A stretch of 64,000 nucleotides of DNA. It comes from Ottowia flava (GTDB taxonomy: Bacteria > Pseudomonadota > Gammaproteobacteria > Burkholderiales > Burkholderiaceae_C). Made by a program: the position numbers and the translations under genes. The stretch spans positions 333,750 to 397,749 of the forward strand of contig NZ_VRUA01000003.1 in assembly GCF_008017535.1 (NCBI RefSeq). Direction: 5' to 3'. The notes beneath the pieces are model-generated. The model was not told the DNA's origin. It saw only the letters and a list, made by a program, of their open reading frames with translations, and did not search any database. Each line of letters begins with the position of its first letter. Positions within the stretch are counted from its first letter, which is position 1. Shown piece by piece: positions 18,604-30,253 of this stretch.

Positions 18604-19632
18604 ATGAAACGCACATTCCTGAAAGCGCTGGCCGTGACCGCCCTGGGCGCCGTCGTCAGCACCACCGCCTTTGCCGCCGACATCACGGGCGCAGGCGCCA
18701 GCTTTCCGTACCCCATCTATGCCAAGTGGGCCGAGGCGTACAAGGCTGCTACCGGTGTGGGCCTGAACTACCAGTCGATCGGCTCGTCCGGTGGCGTGCG
18801 CCAGATTCGAGCCAAGACAGTGGCGTTCGGCGCAAGCGACGCCCCCGTGAAGGGCGAAGACCTGGACAAGGACGGCATGGTGCAGTTTCCCGCCATCATC
18901 GGCGGCAGCGTGCCGGTGCTGAACCTGGAAGGCTTCAAGCCGGGCGAGCTGCGCGTGACCGGCCCCGTGCTGGCCGACATGTTCATGGGCACCATCAGCA
19001 AGTGGAACGATCCCAAGTTCGCCGCCCTGAACCCGGGCAAGAAACTGCCTGACCAGGCCATCACCGTGGTGCACCGCGCCGACGGCTCGGGCACGACCTT
19101 CAACTGGACCGACTACCTGTCGGCCGTCAGCAAGGAATGGGCCGACAAAGTGGGCAAGGGCAACGCCGTGAAGTGGCCTGCCGCGACGTCCGTCGGTGGC
19201 AAGGGCAACGAGGGCGTCGCCGCCAACGTCGGCCGTATCAAGGGGTCGATCGGCTATGTCGAGTACGCCTACGCCAAGAAAAACAACCTGACGCACATGC
19301 AGGTGCAGAACCAGGCCGGCAAGTTCGTGAACCCGGACGATTCCTCGTTCGCGGCAGCCGCGAGCGGCGTGGACTGGTTCAGCGCCCCCGGTATGGGCGT
19401 GTCGATGGTGAACGCCAAGGGTGACAGCTCGTGGCCCATCTCCACTGCTTCGTTCATCCTGATGTACAAGGAGCCGTCGGACAAGGCACAGTCGGCCGAA
19501 GTTCTGAAGTTCTTTGACTGGGCGTTCAAGAACGGCAAAACCATGGCTTCCGAACTGGACTACGTCGGTTTGCCGGACAGCCTGACCAACGACATTCGCA
19601 GCAAGGTCTGGTCGCAGATCAAGAACAAGTAA
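18604..19632 (+). CDS. pstS: PstS, periplasmic phosphate-binding protein
   Basis: 342 residues with a classic signal peptide (MKRTFLKALAVTALGAVVST, cleaved near AFA-AD). Mature start DITGAGASFPYPIYAKWAEA and the phosphate-binding loops GSSGGVRQI, ASDAPV and RADGSGTTFNWTDYL are diagnostic. Delivers phosphate to PstCAB. First gene of pstSCAB-phoU-phoBR. Confidence 0.97.
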   Translation: MKRTFLKALAVTALGAVVSTTAFAADITGAGASFPYPIYAKWAEAYKAATGVGLNYQSIGSSGGVRQIRAKTVAFGASDAPVKGEDLDKDGMVQFPAIIGGSVPVLNLEGFKPGELRVTGPVLADMFMGTISKWNDPKFAALNPGKKLPDQAITVVHRADGSGTTFNWTDYLSAVSKEWADKVGKGNAVKWPAATSVGGKGNEGVAANVGRIKGSIGYVEYAYAKKNNLTHMQVQNQAGKFVNPDDSSFAAAASGVDWFSAPGMGVSMVNAKGDSSWPISTASFILMYKEPSDKAQSAEVLKFFDWAFKNGKTMASELDYVGLPDSLTNDIRSKVWSQIKNK

Positions 19633-19639
19633 ATCCCGC

Positions 19640-19690
19640 TTCGAAGCCGCCGCGCCCGGCACCCTCGTGGTGCGCGGGCGCGCGTTCGAA
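19640..19690 (+). promoter_or_regulatory. Large intergenic hairpin between pstS and pstC
   Basis: Inner stem CGCGCCCGGCACC (19651-19663) pairs with GGTGCGCGGGCGCG (19669-19682) with one bulge. An outer pair of TTCGAA blocks sits at 19640-19645 and 19685-19690. No T run follows. Probably a 3' stabilising or attenuating element that keeps pstS mRNA above the membrane-subunit mRNA. Confidence 0.7.
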
Positions 19691-19729
19691 ATCGCAACGC
19701 ACCGATAATCCAAGCTGACCGAGGAACCC

Positions 19730-20743
19730 ATGAGTGCGGGAATGTCAACGCTCAACAACGCGCATCAGCCCCCTCTAGAAACCACGACGCGACTGTCCGC
19801 CAGTCGCGTGGGTGTCGCGCGCCGCCAGCGCGTGCAGGACGCCCTGTTTCACCGAGGTACGCAACTGTTTTCGCTCCTGGTGCTGGTTGCACTGGTGGGC
19901 ATCATCGTTTCGCTTTTCATCAACGCCTGGCCGATATTCGAGAAGTTCGGCTTGCAGTTCGTCTGGCGTGTCGAGTGGGACGTCGTCAATGAAGAATTCG
20001 GCGCCGCCATCGCGATCGTCGGCACGGTGTTGAGTGCCGGTATCGCGCTGCTGATCGCCGTGCCACTGGCTTTCGGCATTGCGCTGTTTCTGACCGAGAA
20101 CTGCCCGGTCTGGCTGCGCCGCCCGCTGGGAACGGCGATCGAGCTGCTGGCTGCTGTCCCTTCGATCATCTACGGCATGTTCGGCCTGTTCGTGTTTGCG
20201 CCGATCTTTGCGGACTACCTGCAGACACCGCTGCAGCATGTGCTGGGCGGGATGCCGATTGTCGGCTCGCTGTTTGGCGGCGCGATCAACGGCATGGGCA
20301 TTCTGGCGGCCGGCATCGTGCTGGCGTTCATGATCCTGCCGTACATCGCGGCCGTGATGCGCGACGTGTTCGAGATCGTGCCGTCGATCCTGCGCGAGTC
20401 GGCCTACGGTCTGGGTTGCACCACCTGGGAGGTGGTGCGCAAGGTGGTGCTGCCGTACACCCAGAAGGGTGTGATCGGTGGCGTCATGCTGGGTCTGGGG
20501 CGCGCGCTGGGCGAGACCATGGCGGTCACGTTCGTGATCGGCAATGCCAACCGGATGCCCACCTCGCTGTTTTCCCCGGGCACTTCGATTGCCTCCACGC
20601 TCGCTAACGAGTTCGGTGAGGCTGCCGACCTGCACCTGAATGCGCTGTTCGCCCTCGGCTTCCTGCTGTTCGTCATCACCTTCGTGGTGTTGGCGCTGGC
20701 AAAGCTGATGATCATCCGCGCCGAGCGCGCCAAGGGGACGTGA
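19730..20743 (+). CDS. pstC: PstC, phosphate ABC transporter permease
   Basis: 337 residues with about six membrane helices and the ABC permease motif EAx-GxxxxxxVxxVxLP visible as [26 protein letters not shown] precedes the ATG. The N-terminal extension of about 40 residues is Ser/Thr/Arg-rich. Pairs with PstA to form the inner-membrane channel. Confidence 0.96.
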   Translation: MSAGMSTLNNAHQPPLETTTRLSASRVGVARRQRVQDALFHRGTQLFSLLVLVALVGIIVSLFINAWPIFEKFGLQFVWRVEWDVVNEEFGAAIAIVGTVLSAGIALLIAVPLAFGIALFLTENCPVWLRRPLGTAIELLAAVPSIIYGMFGLFVFAPIFADYLQTPLQHVLGGMPIVGSLFGGAINGMGILAAGIVLAFMILPYIAAVMRDVFEIVPSILRESAYGLGCTTWEVVRKVVLPYTQKGVIGGVMLGLGRALGETMAVTFVIGNANRMPTSLFSPGTSIASTLANEFGEAADLHLNALFALGFLLFVITFVVLALAKLMIIRAERAKGT

Positions 20744-20785
20744 TCGGGTTCGTCCCGTTCGTTCCGCTACCAAGATTGGCACACC

Positions 20786-21643
20786 ATGCAATCCGATAAC
20801 GCGCTCTACAAGAAACGCCGCGCCGCTAACGCCGTTGGCCTCACGCTGTCGATGACCGCCATGGTCCTCGGTCTGATCGTGCTGCTCTGGATCCTGTTCG
20901 TGCTGCTGAGCAAGGGTCTCGGCGCCGTCGATCTGAATCTGTTCATCAAGGATACGCCCGCACCAGGTTCGGAAGGTGGCGGCCTGCGCAATGCCATCGT
21001 GGGCAGTCTGATGATGCTGGGGCTGACGGTATTGGTGTCTACGCCCGTTGGCATCCTGGCCGGCATCTACCTGGCCGAGTACGGCGATGGCAGCAAGGTG
21101 GCGGAGTTCACGCGCTTCGTCACAGACATCATGCTGTCGGCGCCTTCGATCGTGCTGGGCCTTTTCGTCTACGCCATCCTGGTGGCGCCGATGGGGCATT
21201 TCTCCGGTTTCGCCGGCAGCCTGGCCCTGTCGCTGATCGCCGTTCCGGTGGTGGTGCGCACTACCGAGAACATGTTGCGTCTGGTGCCAGGTAGCCTGCG
21301 CGAAGCCGCTGCGGCGCTGGGCGCACCGCGCTGGAAGGTGTCGCTGATGATCACCCTGCGCGCCGCCAAGAGCGGTGTCATCACTGGCTTGCTGCTGGCT
21401 GTGGCCCGCGTCAGCGGTGAAACGGCGCCCTTGCTGTTCACGGCGCTCAACAATCAGTTCTTCAGCACCAACATGGATCAGCCGATGGCCAACCTGCCGG
21501 TGGTCATCTTCCAGTTCGCCATGAGTCCGTACGACAACTGGATTCGCCTGGCATGGGGTGGTGCATTGCTGATCACACTCACGGTGCTGCTGATCAACGT
21601 GGTGGCCCGTGTCTTCTTCCGCGACAAGGCGGCCGGCCACTGA
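20786..21643 (+). CDS. pstA: PstA, phosphate ABC transporter permease
   Basis: 285 residues, six predicted helices. The EAA loop reads [20 protein letters not shown], followed by [25 protein letters not shown], which is characteristic of PstA. Follows pstC by 42 bases; its stop overlaps a possible early pstB start (TGATG). Confidence 0.96.
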   Translation: MQSDNALYKKRRAANAVGLTLSMTAMVLGLIVLLWILFVLLSKGLGAVDLNLFIKDTPAPGSEGGGLRNAIVGSLMMLGLTVLVSTPVGILAGIYLAEYGDGSKVAEFTRFVTDIMLSAPSIVLGLFVYAILVAPMGHFSGFAGSLALSLIAVPVVVRTTENMLRLVPGSLREAAAALGAPRWKVSLMITLRAAKSGVITGLLLAVARVSGETAPLLFTALNNQFFSTNMDQPMANLPVVIFQFAMSPYDNWIRLAWGGALLITLTVLLINVVARVFFRDKAAGH

Positions 21644-21684
21644 TGGCGTTCCACGCCCCTGTTGAAAAACCACAAGAGTCAAAC

Positions 21685-22506
21685 ATGGAAATCGCCACCC
21701 CCGTCCCCCAAGTGCAGCCGCGCGGCAATGTTGCAGGCATCGAGAGCGAACGCGCGGCGCTGGCCGTTCGCAACCTGGATTTTTTCTACGCCAACGGTTT
21801 CCAAGGCCTCAAGAAGATCAACCTCACGATTCCCGAAGGCAAGGCGACTGCCTTCATCGGGCCTTCCGGTTGCGGCAAGTCCACGCTGCTGCGCACGCTC
21901 AACCGCATGTACAGCCTCTATCCCGGACAGCGTGCCGTGGGGGAGATCATGTTCGAGGGCCGCAACGTCCTGCATCCGCAGGAAGACGTGAACTTGCTGC
22001 GTGCCAGCATCGGCATGGTGTTCCAGAAGCCGACGCCGTTTCCGATGACGATCTACGAGAACATCGCGTTTGGCGTGCGCCTCTACGAGAGCCTCAACCG
22101 CGCCGACATGGACGAGCGCGTCGAATGGGCGCTGAGCAAAGCGGCGCTCTGGAATGAGGTCAAGGACAAGCTGGGCCAGAGCGGCCTGTCGCTCTCCGGC
22201 GGTCAACAGCAGCGCCTGTGCATCGCACGCAGCGTGGCGGTCAAGCCTTCCATCCTGCTGCTCGATGAACCGACCTCCGCGCTCGACCCCATTTCCACCG
22301 GCAAGGTCGAGGAATTGGTGCATGAGCTCAAGCGCGACTACACCATCGCCATCGTGACCCACAACATGCAGCAGGCTGCGCGCGTGTCGGACTACACGGC
22401 TTACATGTACCTGGGTGAGCTGATCGAGTTCGGGGCGACCGAGGAACTGTTCTTCAAGCCCAAGCGCAAAGAAACTGAAGACTACATTACCGGCCGATTC
22501 GGCTAA
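21685..22506 (+). CDS. pstB: PstB, phosphate ABC transporter ATPase
   Basis: 273 residues from the ATG at 21685; an ATG at 21643 overlapping the pstA stop would add 14 residues and cannot be excluded. Walker [11 protein letters not shown]-loop [12 protein letters not shown], signature LSGGQQQR, Walker [14 protein letters not shown] and switch His ([10 protein letters not shown]) are intact. Powers phosphate import. Confidence 0.96.
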   Translation: MEIATPVPQVQPRGNVAGIESERAALAVRNLDFFYANGFQGLKKINLTIPEGKATAFIGPSGCGKSTLLRTLNRMYSLYPGQRAVGEIMFEGRNVLHPQEDVNLLRASIGMVFQKPTPFPMTIYENIAFGVRLYESLNRADMDERVEWALSKAALWNEVKDKLGQSGLSLSGGQQQRLCIARSVAVKPSILLLDEPTSALDPISTGKVEELVHELKRDYTIAIVTHNMQQAARVSDYTAYMYLGELIEFGATEELFFKPKRKETEDYITGRFG

Positions 22507-22519
22507 GGAGACAGCGTCC

Positions 22520-23221
22520 ATGCAGGACAAACACCTTTCAACGCAGTTCGACAACGAACTCAACCAGGTGTCCGCCCACGTCCTGGAGCTGGGCGGCATG
22601 GTGGAGATGCAGATTCGTCAGGCCATGTATGCCTTGTCGGAGTTCAGCGAGGAAGTAGCCGACCAGGTTGAGGAAACCGAGCAGCGGGTCAACGCCCTGG
22701 AGTTGGAGATCGACCGGGAGCTGTCTTCGATCATCGCGCGGCGTCAGCCGACCGCGATTGACCTGCGCCTGCTGCTGGCGATTTCGAAGACCAACGCCAA
22801 TCTCGAGCGGGTGGGCGACGAGGCCGCCAAGATTGCGCGCATGGTCAAGCGCATCGTTGATTCGGGTAAGGCGCGTGTCCTGCCTTCCGGCGAGCTGCGC
22901 ATTGCTGCCGATCTGGCCGCCAACCAGTTGCGCCGAGCGCTTGATGCGTTTGCGCGGCTGAGCGCCGAGGATGCGGTAGCGATCATCAAGGGCGATGCAG
23001 CGCTCGACCGCGAGTTCGACGGTTTCGTGCGCAAGCTGATCACCTACATGATGGAAGATCCCCGCACCATCTCGGCCAGCCTGGATCTGCTCACTCTCGC
23101 GAAGGCGATCGAGCGCATCGGCGACCACGCCACGAACATCGCAGAATTCATCATCTACATCGTCATGGGCGCGGATGTGCGCCACGGCACGATGGAAGAA
23201 CTGGAGTTGTTGGCCCGATGA
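22520..23221 (+). CDS. phoU: PhoU, phosphate signalling regulator
   Basis: 233 residues, all alpha-helical, with two repeats of the PhoU three-helix unit including the metal-binding motifs E..D (LERVGDEAAKIARM and IERIGDHATNIAEF). Links PstSCAB state to PhoR and keeps PhoB off when phosphate is plentiful. Its stop overlaps the phoB start by four bases. Confidence 0.96.
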   Translation: MQDKHLSTQFDNELNQVSAHVLELGGMVEMQIRQAMYALSEFSEEVADQVEETEQRVNALELEIDRELSSIIARRQPTAIDLRLLLAISKTNANLERVGDEAAKIARMVKRIVDSGKARVLPSGELRIAADLAANQLRRALDAFARLSAEDAVAIIKGDAALDREFDGFVRKLITYMMEDPRTISASLDLLTLAKAIERIGDHATNIAEFIIYIVMGADVRHGTMEELELLAR

Positions 23222-23943
23222 GAACCATGCCGAGGGTACTGATCGTCGAAGACGAACCGCCGATCGCCGAACTGATTGCCGTCAACCTGCGCCACAATGG
23301 TTTCCAGCCAACCTGGGCCATGGACAGCGAGACGGCGCAGCGCGAACTGGACGATCAGCTGCCCGACGTCATCCTGCTTGATTGGATGCTGCCGGGGGAA
23401 AGCGGTTTGGCCCTGGCCAAGAAGTGGCGCAAGGATGCACGCACCAAGTCGGTGCCGATCCTGATGCTGACGGCACGCGGCGATGAGTCCGACCGCGTGG
23501 CCGGGCTGGATGCAGGCGCTGACGACTACATCATCAAGCCGTTTTCGACCAAGGAGATGCTCGCCCGGATCCGTGCGGTGCTGCGCCGTCGCTCACCGGA
23601 GATGGCTGGTGGTGTCGTGGCGATCGGTTTGCTGGTGTTGGATGCGGCGACCCACCGTGTGACGTTCGACGGGCAGCCGCTCAAGATGGGGCCGACCGAG
23701 TTCAAGCTGCTCCACTACTTCATGCAGAACTCCGAGCGCGTTCACAGCCGAGGTCAATTGCTCGACAAGGTGTGGGGCGACCACGTGTTCATTGAGGAAC
23801 GCACGGTGGACGTGCACGTCAAGCGCCTGCGCGAAGCGCTCGGTACGGCTGGCGTGCTGATCGAGACGGTGCGCGGCGCCGGCTACCGCCTTACCGCGCA
23901 GCCGTTGGCCCAGTCCGCTGCAGCGACTCCTGTGTCGTCCTGA
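23218..23943 (+). CDS. phoB: PhoB, phosphate regulon response regulator
   Basis: 241 residues (or 238 from the second Met). Receiver domain with acidic pair VEDEPP, phosphoacceptor Asp in VILLDWMLPG and Lys in IIKPFS; OmpR/PhoB winged-helix C-terminal domain (FKLLHYFMQNSERVHSRGQL, RTVDVHVKRLREAL). Binds Pho boxes, probably including the one before pstS. Confidence 0.96.
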   Translation: MRTMPRVLIVEDEPPIAELIAVNLRHNGFQPTWAMDSETAQRELDDQLPDVILLDWMLPGESGLALAKKWRKDARTKSVPILMLTARGDESDRVAGLDAGADDYIIKPFSTKEMLARIRAVLRRRSPEMAGGVVAIGLLVLDAATHRVTFDGQPLKMGPTEFKLLHYFMQNSERVHSRGQLLDKVWGDHVFIEERTVDVHVKRLREALGTAGVLIETVRGAGYRLTAQPLAQSAAATPVSS

Positions 23944-23975
23944 TTCTTTCGCCAGGGTCACGGTCGGGGATTCGC

Positions 23976-25316
23976 ATGGCCCATATGGCGTTGGTGCTGC
24001 TGCTGCAATTGATGGCGGGCTTGGCAGGGTGGTGGTGGCAATCCTGGCCGGGTGCAGTCGCAGGCGTTGCACTGGCCGGCCTGGCAGCGGCGGCTTTGCA
24101 ACTTCTGCGCGGTCGGCGCTTTCTGAAGTGGATTCGCGAACCAGCCTCCGGCGCGCCGCGCACCCTTCACGGGCAGTGGGGTGACGCGGCCTACCGAACG
24201 GCGCGAGCGCTGCGGATGGAGCAGGATGCTGCCTGCGCCAGCGAAGAGCGCCTGCACGCGTTTCTTTCAGCCATCCAGGCGTCTCCCAATGGCGTCGTGG
24301 TGCTGGCGCCGGACGGGCGCATCGAATGGTTCAACGACATGGCGTCGGCGCATTTTGGCTTTGTCCCGCAGCGCGACCTGCTCCAGCACATCGGGAATCT
24401 CGTGCGCGATCCGGCGTTCACCGCATATTTCAACAGCGGCGCCTTCAAACGCGATGTGCGCATTGCCGGGCGCGAGGATTCACCGGCGCGTCCGGTACGG
24501 CTGTCGGTCCAGATACATCCTTACGGCGACAACCACAAGCTGCTGCTGTCGCGCGACATCACGGCACTGTCGCAGGCCGAAGCCATGCGGCGAGACTTCG
24601 TGGCCAATGTGTCGCACGAGATCCGCACACCGCTGACCGTGCTCGCCGGGTTCGTCGAAACGCTGCAATCGCTCAATTTGTCAGACGCCGAGCGCGAACA
24701 CTATCTCGCACTGATGGCGACCCAGGCGGATCGAATGCAGACGCTCGTGAAAGACCTGTTGATGCTTTCACGCCTGGAGGGCAGCCCGCTGCCCGACAGC
24801 CAGGAATCGATCGACCTGGGGGCCTTGATGGCCGAGTGCGAAGCCGAAGCGCGCGGCCTGTCCGAACTGCTCCATGCCGACGACGCAGGTCAGTCGTTGC
24901 AGTTTGATCCGGCGCCGCCTTTCCGACTCTCGGGTTCGGCGAGTGAGCTGCGCAGCGCTGTGTCGAACCTGATCAACAACGCGGTGCGCTATACGCCGGC
25001 AGGCGGCTCGATCCATGTGCGCTGGGAGCGCACGCCCGCAGGCCATGTGCGGCTCGCGGTGACGGACACCGGCGCCGGCATTGCGCCTCAGCATTTGGCG
25101 CGTATCGGAGAGCGCTTCTACCGGGTGGACCGCAGCCGCTCGCGAGAGTCGGGAGGCACTGGCCTTGGTCTGGCCATCGCCAAGCATGTGGCGCAGCGCC
25201 ATGGCGGTGAGCTTCAGGCGGTCAGCGAATTGGGCAAGGGATCGACCTTCAGCCTCGTGTTTCCGGACGCGCGGGTGCGACCGTTGCCGGGCGCGGCGAT
25301 CACCCCTGCAGCGTAG
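23976..25316 (+). CDS. phoR: PhoR, phosphate regulon sensor kinase
   Basis: 446 residues. Two short N-terminal membrane helices, a PAS-like region (NGVVVLAPDGRIEWFN), H-box FVANVSHEIRTPLTVLAGF with the phosphorylated His, and ATP-binding N, G1 and G2 boxes (LINNAVRYTPAG, DTGAGI, GGTGLGLAIAKHV). Its last 17 bases overlap the end of the convergent MATE gene. Confidence 0.95.
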   Translation: MAHMALVLLLQLMAGLAGWWWQSWPGAVAGVALAGLAAAALQLLRGRRFLKWIREPASGAPRTLHGQWGDAAYRTARALRMEQDAACASEERLHAFLSAIQASPNGVVVLAPDGRIEWFNDMASAHFGFVPQRDLLQHIGNLVRDPAFTAYFNSGAFKRDVRIAGREDSPARPVRLSVQIHPYGDNHKLLLSRDITALSQAEAMRRDFVANVSHEIRTPLTVLAGFVETLQSLNLSDAEREHYLALMATQADRMQTLVKDLLMLSRLEGSPLPDSQESIDLGALMAECEAEARGLSELLHADDAGQSLQFDPAPPFRLSGSASELRSAVSNLINNAVRYTPAGGSIHVRWERTPAGHVRLAVTDTGAGIAPQHLARIGERFYRVDRSRSRESGGTGLGLAIAKHVAQRHGGELQAVSELGKGSTFSLVFPDARVRPLPGAAITPAA

Positions 25317-26682
25317 CGCGACGCGTGGCAATGGCCAGGATTGCGGTCAGCAGCAGCGCCACCGCGCCCAGCGCGACCGAACTCGTGATCCAGAACGCGC
25401 GCGCCTGGAACAGTGCGGGCCACGGACCGATGCCTTCATAAGCCAGCCAGTAACCCCCGCTCAGACCAAGGCCCCACAACAGCACTCCGTAGACCAGCAG
25501 AGGCGTCATGGTGATACGGTAGCTGCGCAACAGAAACAGCGCCACTGCTTGCAGCGCGTCGCCCAGGTGGTAGAGCGCCACCCAGGGCAACAGCGCCACG
25601 ACCGCCGCCAGAACGACAGGTTCAGAAACATACAGCCGCGCCACCAGCGGTGCCGAGAAAGCCAACAGGGCTGAGAAACCCGCCGCGATCACACCGGCTG
25701 CGGCCAGTCCGAGCCAAGCTGTTTGGCCCGCTCGCCCGATCTCGTTGGCGCCCAGCCAGTAGCTGGTGCGGGCGCTGGCGGCGATGCCCAGTGCCAAAGG
25801 CGTCATGTAGAGCACCGCGGCGACGTTGGAGGCGACCTGATGGCTGGCCGACGCCGTGGTTCCCAGGCGTGCGATGAACAGCGCCATCAGCGCGAACGAG
25901 GTCACTTCCACCATCACGGCCAGTCCGGCAGGCACACCCAGTCGCAGAAAGGCGCCAATCTGCCGCCAATCGGGCGGCTCCATCCGGCGCCACAGCGCAT
26001 AAGGGGTATAGAGGCGCTGCGTGCGCAGCAGCCAGGCGGCCACCCCCAGCAGGGCGAAGTTGACTACCAGCGTGGCCCACGCGCAGCCGACGGCACCCTG
26101 CGGGCTCAAGCCCCAGCCGCCGAAGGCGAACCAGACTGACAAGGGCACCTTGAGCAGCAGCGATCCGACCTGCAGCACGGACACCAGCCGCGGGTGACCC
26201 AGGCTCTGGTTGAGTGTGCTGAACAGGCGAAACAGCAGGGCTGGCGGCAGCGCCCAGGCCAGTACCGCGAGGTAGCGGCGCACTTCCAGCTGGAGCGACG
26301 CGGGCACGTCGGTGGCATTCAGCAGCGGCCCAGGCGCCAGCAGCACCGCCATGCCGAGCACAATGGTCAGGCAGCAGACGTAGAGTGCCTGCCGCACCGA
26401 AGGGCCGACGTCGGCCGCGCGGCGCGCGCCGTGTAGTTCTGCCCAGACCGGCAGCAGGGCCTGCAAGATGCCCATCAGACCCACGTACACGCTGATGTAC
26501 ACCGCGGTGCCCACCGACAGCGCCGCCAGCGCTGCTTCGGAGTAGCGCGCCGCCACCACGGTGTCGGTAACGCCAAACGCCATCACCGCCAGCTGCCCTG
26601 CCAACACTACCCCGGCGTGGCGCGCGATGTGTTTCAGCTCGTCCAGATGGCGGTGAAGACGGGAATGGACCAGGGAAATCAA
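25300..26682 (-). CDS. MATE-family multidrug/Na+ efflux protein (NorM-like)
   Basis: 460 residues and about twelve helices, with the MATE repeat pattern (LAVMAFGVTDTVVAARY in the first half, LRLGVPAGLAVMVEVTSF in the second). Exports cationic drugs in exchange for protons or sodium; substrate unknown. The start shown is a TTG at 26682 giving MISLVHSRLHRHLDELKHI; no ATG exists before helix 1, so the exact start is uncertain. Confidence 0.88.
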   Translation of the reverse strand: MISLVHSRLHRHLDELKHIARHAGVVLAGQLAVMAFGVTDTVVAARYSEAALAALSVGTAVYISVYVGLMGILQALLPVWAELHGARRAADVGPSVRQALYVCCLTIVLGMAVLLAPGPLLNATDVPASLQLEVRRYLAVLAWALPPALLFRLFSTLNQSLGHPRLVSVLQVGSLLLKVPLSVWFAFGGWGLSPQGAVGCAWATLVVNFALLGVAAWLLRTQRLYTPYALWRRMEPPDWRQIGAFLRLGVPAGLAVMVEVTSFALMALFIARLGTTASASHQVASNVAAVLYMTPLALGIAASARTSYWLGANEIGRAGQTAWLGLAAAGVIAAGFSALLAFSAPLVARLYVSEPVVLAAVVALLPWVALYHLGDALQAVALFLLRSYRITMTPLLVYGVLLWGLGLSGGYWLAYEGIGPWPALFQARAFWITSSVALGAVALLLTAILAIATRRATLQG

Positions 26683-26686
26683 GGGA

Positions 26687-26741
26687 AAACGGGCGTATGC
26701 CCTACAACCATCTGCGCTGGCAGCTATGAAAAAAGGAGTAT
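26687..26741 (+). repeat. Dispersed repeat copy (forward)
   Basis: GCGTATGCCCTACAACCATC, then TGCGCTGGCAGCTATG and an A-rich tail. Occupies the gap between the MATE gene start and the 3' end of the glycosyltransferase gene, and touches the latter's stop codon. Confidence 0.8.
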
Positions 26742-28447
26742 CAAGGTGCTGCAGAGCGCCGCATCACCAACAGCGTTTCGTTGTCGTCCGTGGGGCGGCG
26801 CACGCGATCGACCAATTGCCATACGCTGGACTCGATGACGGTCGGCAGGTCGGCCTGGGCATCGACGTCCACCAGCAGCCAGGGGCACGAGGTCGCCCCG
26901 TTGATTGGCACGGTTGTCCAGCCGCCATGGAAACGCACCCCAACGACCTGCGGTATGGACAGACCATAAACCTCGACGCAAGGTGTATCACCGATGATGC
27001 GGCGGACATCCCGGATCTGGGGCGCGAAGCTGCGCCCGTAGTCCAGTGCCGGCAGCCAGAGCGTCATGAGCAGCAGCCAGCACAGTGTGGCGCCCGCCGC
27101 GGGCAGCACCAGGCTCTTCCATAAGGCCGTGCGGTGGCGCCCGGTGCGCCAGCGCGCCAGCGCCGCCCAGGCGACGGTGCCGACCAGTGCGGCGACGAAA
27201 GCTGGCCACTGGAAGACTGGCTCGAAACCCGGGGCCAGCTTGGCGACATTGGCGGCCGGCTTGGCCGGCACGCCGGTCTGCATGGCCACCCAGACCACCC
27301 AGATGATGATCGCCCAGCCGGTGAAAAAAAGCAGGGTGAACCAGTCGATCAGCGCCGACATGCTGCGCCGGAAGGTGGGCAGCGCGAATGCGGCCAAGGC
27401 TGCCAGCGCGGGCAGTGCCAGCAACAGGGCGCGGTCGCCGGCCGTGGTGGCCAGCGCGGACGTGACCGGCACGCTGGCCAGCAGCAGCGGCAAGCCCAGG
27501 TGGCGGTACACACGCAAGTCCAGCAACTGGCGCCGCCACCGCCACAACGTCCACACCACCAACGGCCAGACCGGCCAGGTGAACCACAGGAACAGGTTGG
27601 CCACGGCGCGCCAGTCGTCCCAGCGGGTGCGCAGCGGGGCAATGCGCCAGCGCCAGAGGTCCAAAGTGCTGCTGAGCACCAGCGTGACCGCCAGTGCGAG
27701 CACCAGCACCCAGACCAATCGGCGCCGAACGCGCGGCTCGGTCAGGGTCAGCCCGGGCGTCAGAAGGGCCAGCAGGACGATGCTGCCGTAGAACACAGAA
27801 GTTGCCGGCGCACCCGACAGGGCCAGGCCTGGCAGGCCGACCAACAGGGCGAGCGTGGCGCGGTTGGGGCGGTAATAGGCGGCCGCAAACCCGAAGAACA
27901 CCAGCACGCCGAAAAACAGCTGCGCCAGCGCTGGCGTGGTTTCATGGGAGAACTGGGCCAGGCCCAGCGTCGCGACCAGGGCGAGCAGGCTGCCATCCGC
28001 AAGCGCCCGGGCGTAGTCGGTCGGTTCGGCCTCGCCGCCAAAGGCAAACGCCACCGGCTGAGCGCTGGGCTGGCGCGCCAGATAGTAGACCGCATACCAG
28101 GTGCCGGCCAGCGTCATCGCCAGCATGGCCACGAAGGGCAGGCGCACCGCCAGTTCGGAAGGCACCCAACTCGGCGCCAATTGGATCGCCCAGGCGCCCA
28201 GCCAGTAGGGCAGCAGGGCGCCAGCATCGGCCGGCTGCCCCATCAGTGTGGGCTTCAGCCAGAAAGCGAGATCACTGGATTTGGCGAGCTCCAGCATGTA
28301 GCCGAACGCGGCGATGTCCGCGTTCTTCCAGGGCTCGCGACCGATGTAGCCGGGCACCACGTAGGCCAGGCACAGCAACAGCAGCGCCCAGCGAGGAAGG
28401 CGTCGAACGGCGTCCTGGGCGACGATGGCGGGGTTCGGCTGGTTCAA
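26741..28447 (-). CDS. ArnT/PMT-like integral membrane glycosyltransferase
   Basis: About 568 residues with many membrane helices. The early periplasmic loop YIGREPWKNADIAAFGYML matches the Asp-bearing first loop of GT39/GT83 (PMT/ArnT) enzymes, which use polyprenyl-phosphate sugars. The C-terminal periplasmic domain is soluble (DTPCVEVYGLSIPQVVGV). The start is uncertain: TTG at 28447 is used because the frame upstream runs through a terminator and rpmE2. Acceptor unknown; lipid A or protein glycosylation are options. Confidence 0.75.
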   Translation of the reverse strand: MNQPNPAIVAQDAVRRLPRWALLLLCLAYVVPGYIGREPWKNADIAAFGYMLELAKSSDLAFWLKPTLMGQPADAGALLPYWLGAWAIQLAPSWVPSELAVRLPFVAMLAMTLAGTWYAVYYLARQPSAQPVAFAFGGEAEPTDYARALADGSLLALVATLGLAQFSHETTPALAQLFFGVLVFFGFAAAYYRPNRATLALLVGLPGLALSGAPATSVFYGSIVLLALLTPGLTLTEPRVRRRLVWVLVLALAVTLVLSSTLDLWRWRIAPLRTRWDDWRAVANLFLWFTWPVWPLVVWTLWRWRRQLLDLRVYRHLGLPLLLASVPVTSALATTAGDRALLLALPALAALAAFALPTFRRSMSALIDWFTLLFFTGWAIIIWVVWVAMQTGVPAKPAANVAKLAPGFEPVFQWPAFVAALVGTVAWAALARWRTGRHRTALWKSLVLPAAGATLCWLLLMTLWLPALDYGRSFAPQIRDVRRIIGDTPCVEVYGLSIPQVVGVRFHGGWTTVPINGATSCPWLLVDVDAQADLPTVIESSVWQLVDRVRRPTDDNETLLVMRRSAAP

Positions 28448-28503
28448 GCGTGACGTCAGTGGGCGCGCGACACACAGGTCGCCGCCAAGCCGTATCGGAT
28501 AAG

Positions 28504-28535
28504 AAAAAGGGCAGCGCGGTTGCCCGTGCTGCCCT
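28504..28535 (-). terminator. Rho-independent terminator after rpmE2
   Basis: On the minus strand GGGCAGC pairs with GCTGCCC around a 12-base loop, followed by five T. Lies 31 bases after the rpmE2 stop. The downstream glycosyltransferase gene therefore needs its own promoter. Confidence 0.85.
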
Positions 28536-28566
28536 GACCAGGCGGGAAATCTGGCGCCGCTGGATT

Positions 28567-28818
28567 TTAGCGGGCCACCTTGCCGTAGCGGTTGCGGAAC
28601 TTCTCGACGCGACCACCCATGTTGTCCACCGACTTCTGCGTGCCGGTGTAGAAAGGGTGCGATTCGCTCGAGGTATCCAGCTTGTACAGCGGATAGTCCT
28701 TGCCCTCGAAGGTCTCGGTTTCCTTGGTGTTGACGCACGAACGCGTCACGAACTTGAAGCCGTTCGACAGGTCAACGAACAGCACTTCGCGGTAATTGGG
28801 GTGAATGCCTTCACGCAT
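28567..28818 (-). CDS. rpmE2: 50S ribosomal protein L31 type B
   Basis: 83 residues from [20 protein letters not shown]. Type B features: no CxxC zinc motif, the [10 protein letters not shown] strand and the [13 protein letters not shown] end. The start at 28818 is preferred over a frame opening 69 bases earlier. Downstream of rho on the same strand, in the usual trxA-rho-rpmE order. Confidence 0.95.
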   Translation of the reverse strand: MREGIHPNYREVLFVDLSNGFKFVTRSCVNTKETETFEGKDYPLYKLDTSSESHPFYTGTQKSVDNMGGRVEKFRNRYGKVAR

Positions 28819-28987
28819 GATGAATTCCTTGGGGTCGCTGCGGGAGCCGTGCCGGACCATCCAGCGTACTTTCCGCGAAACCGGCAATTATAAAAGAACT
28901 GGTTGGAACAAGGCAATCTGCACCGAAATTGCCTCGAAGGAGGCCGATTCCGGTGCAGCGAGAGTTCTGCGAGCGGAACGAGGTGCT

Positions 28988-30253
<1,266 letters not shown>

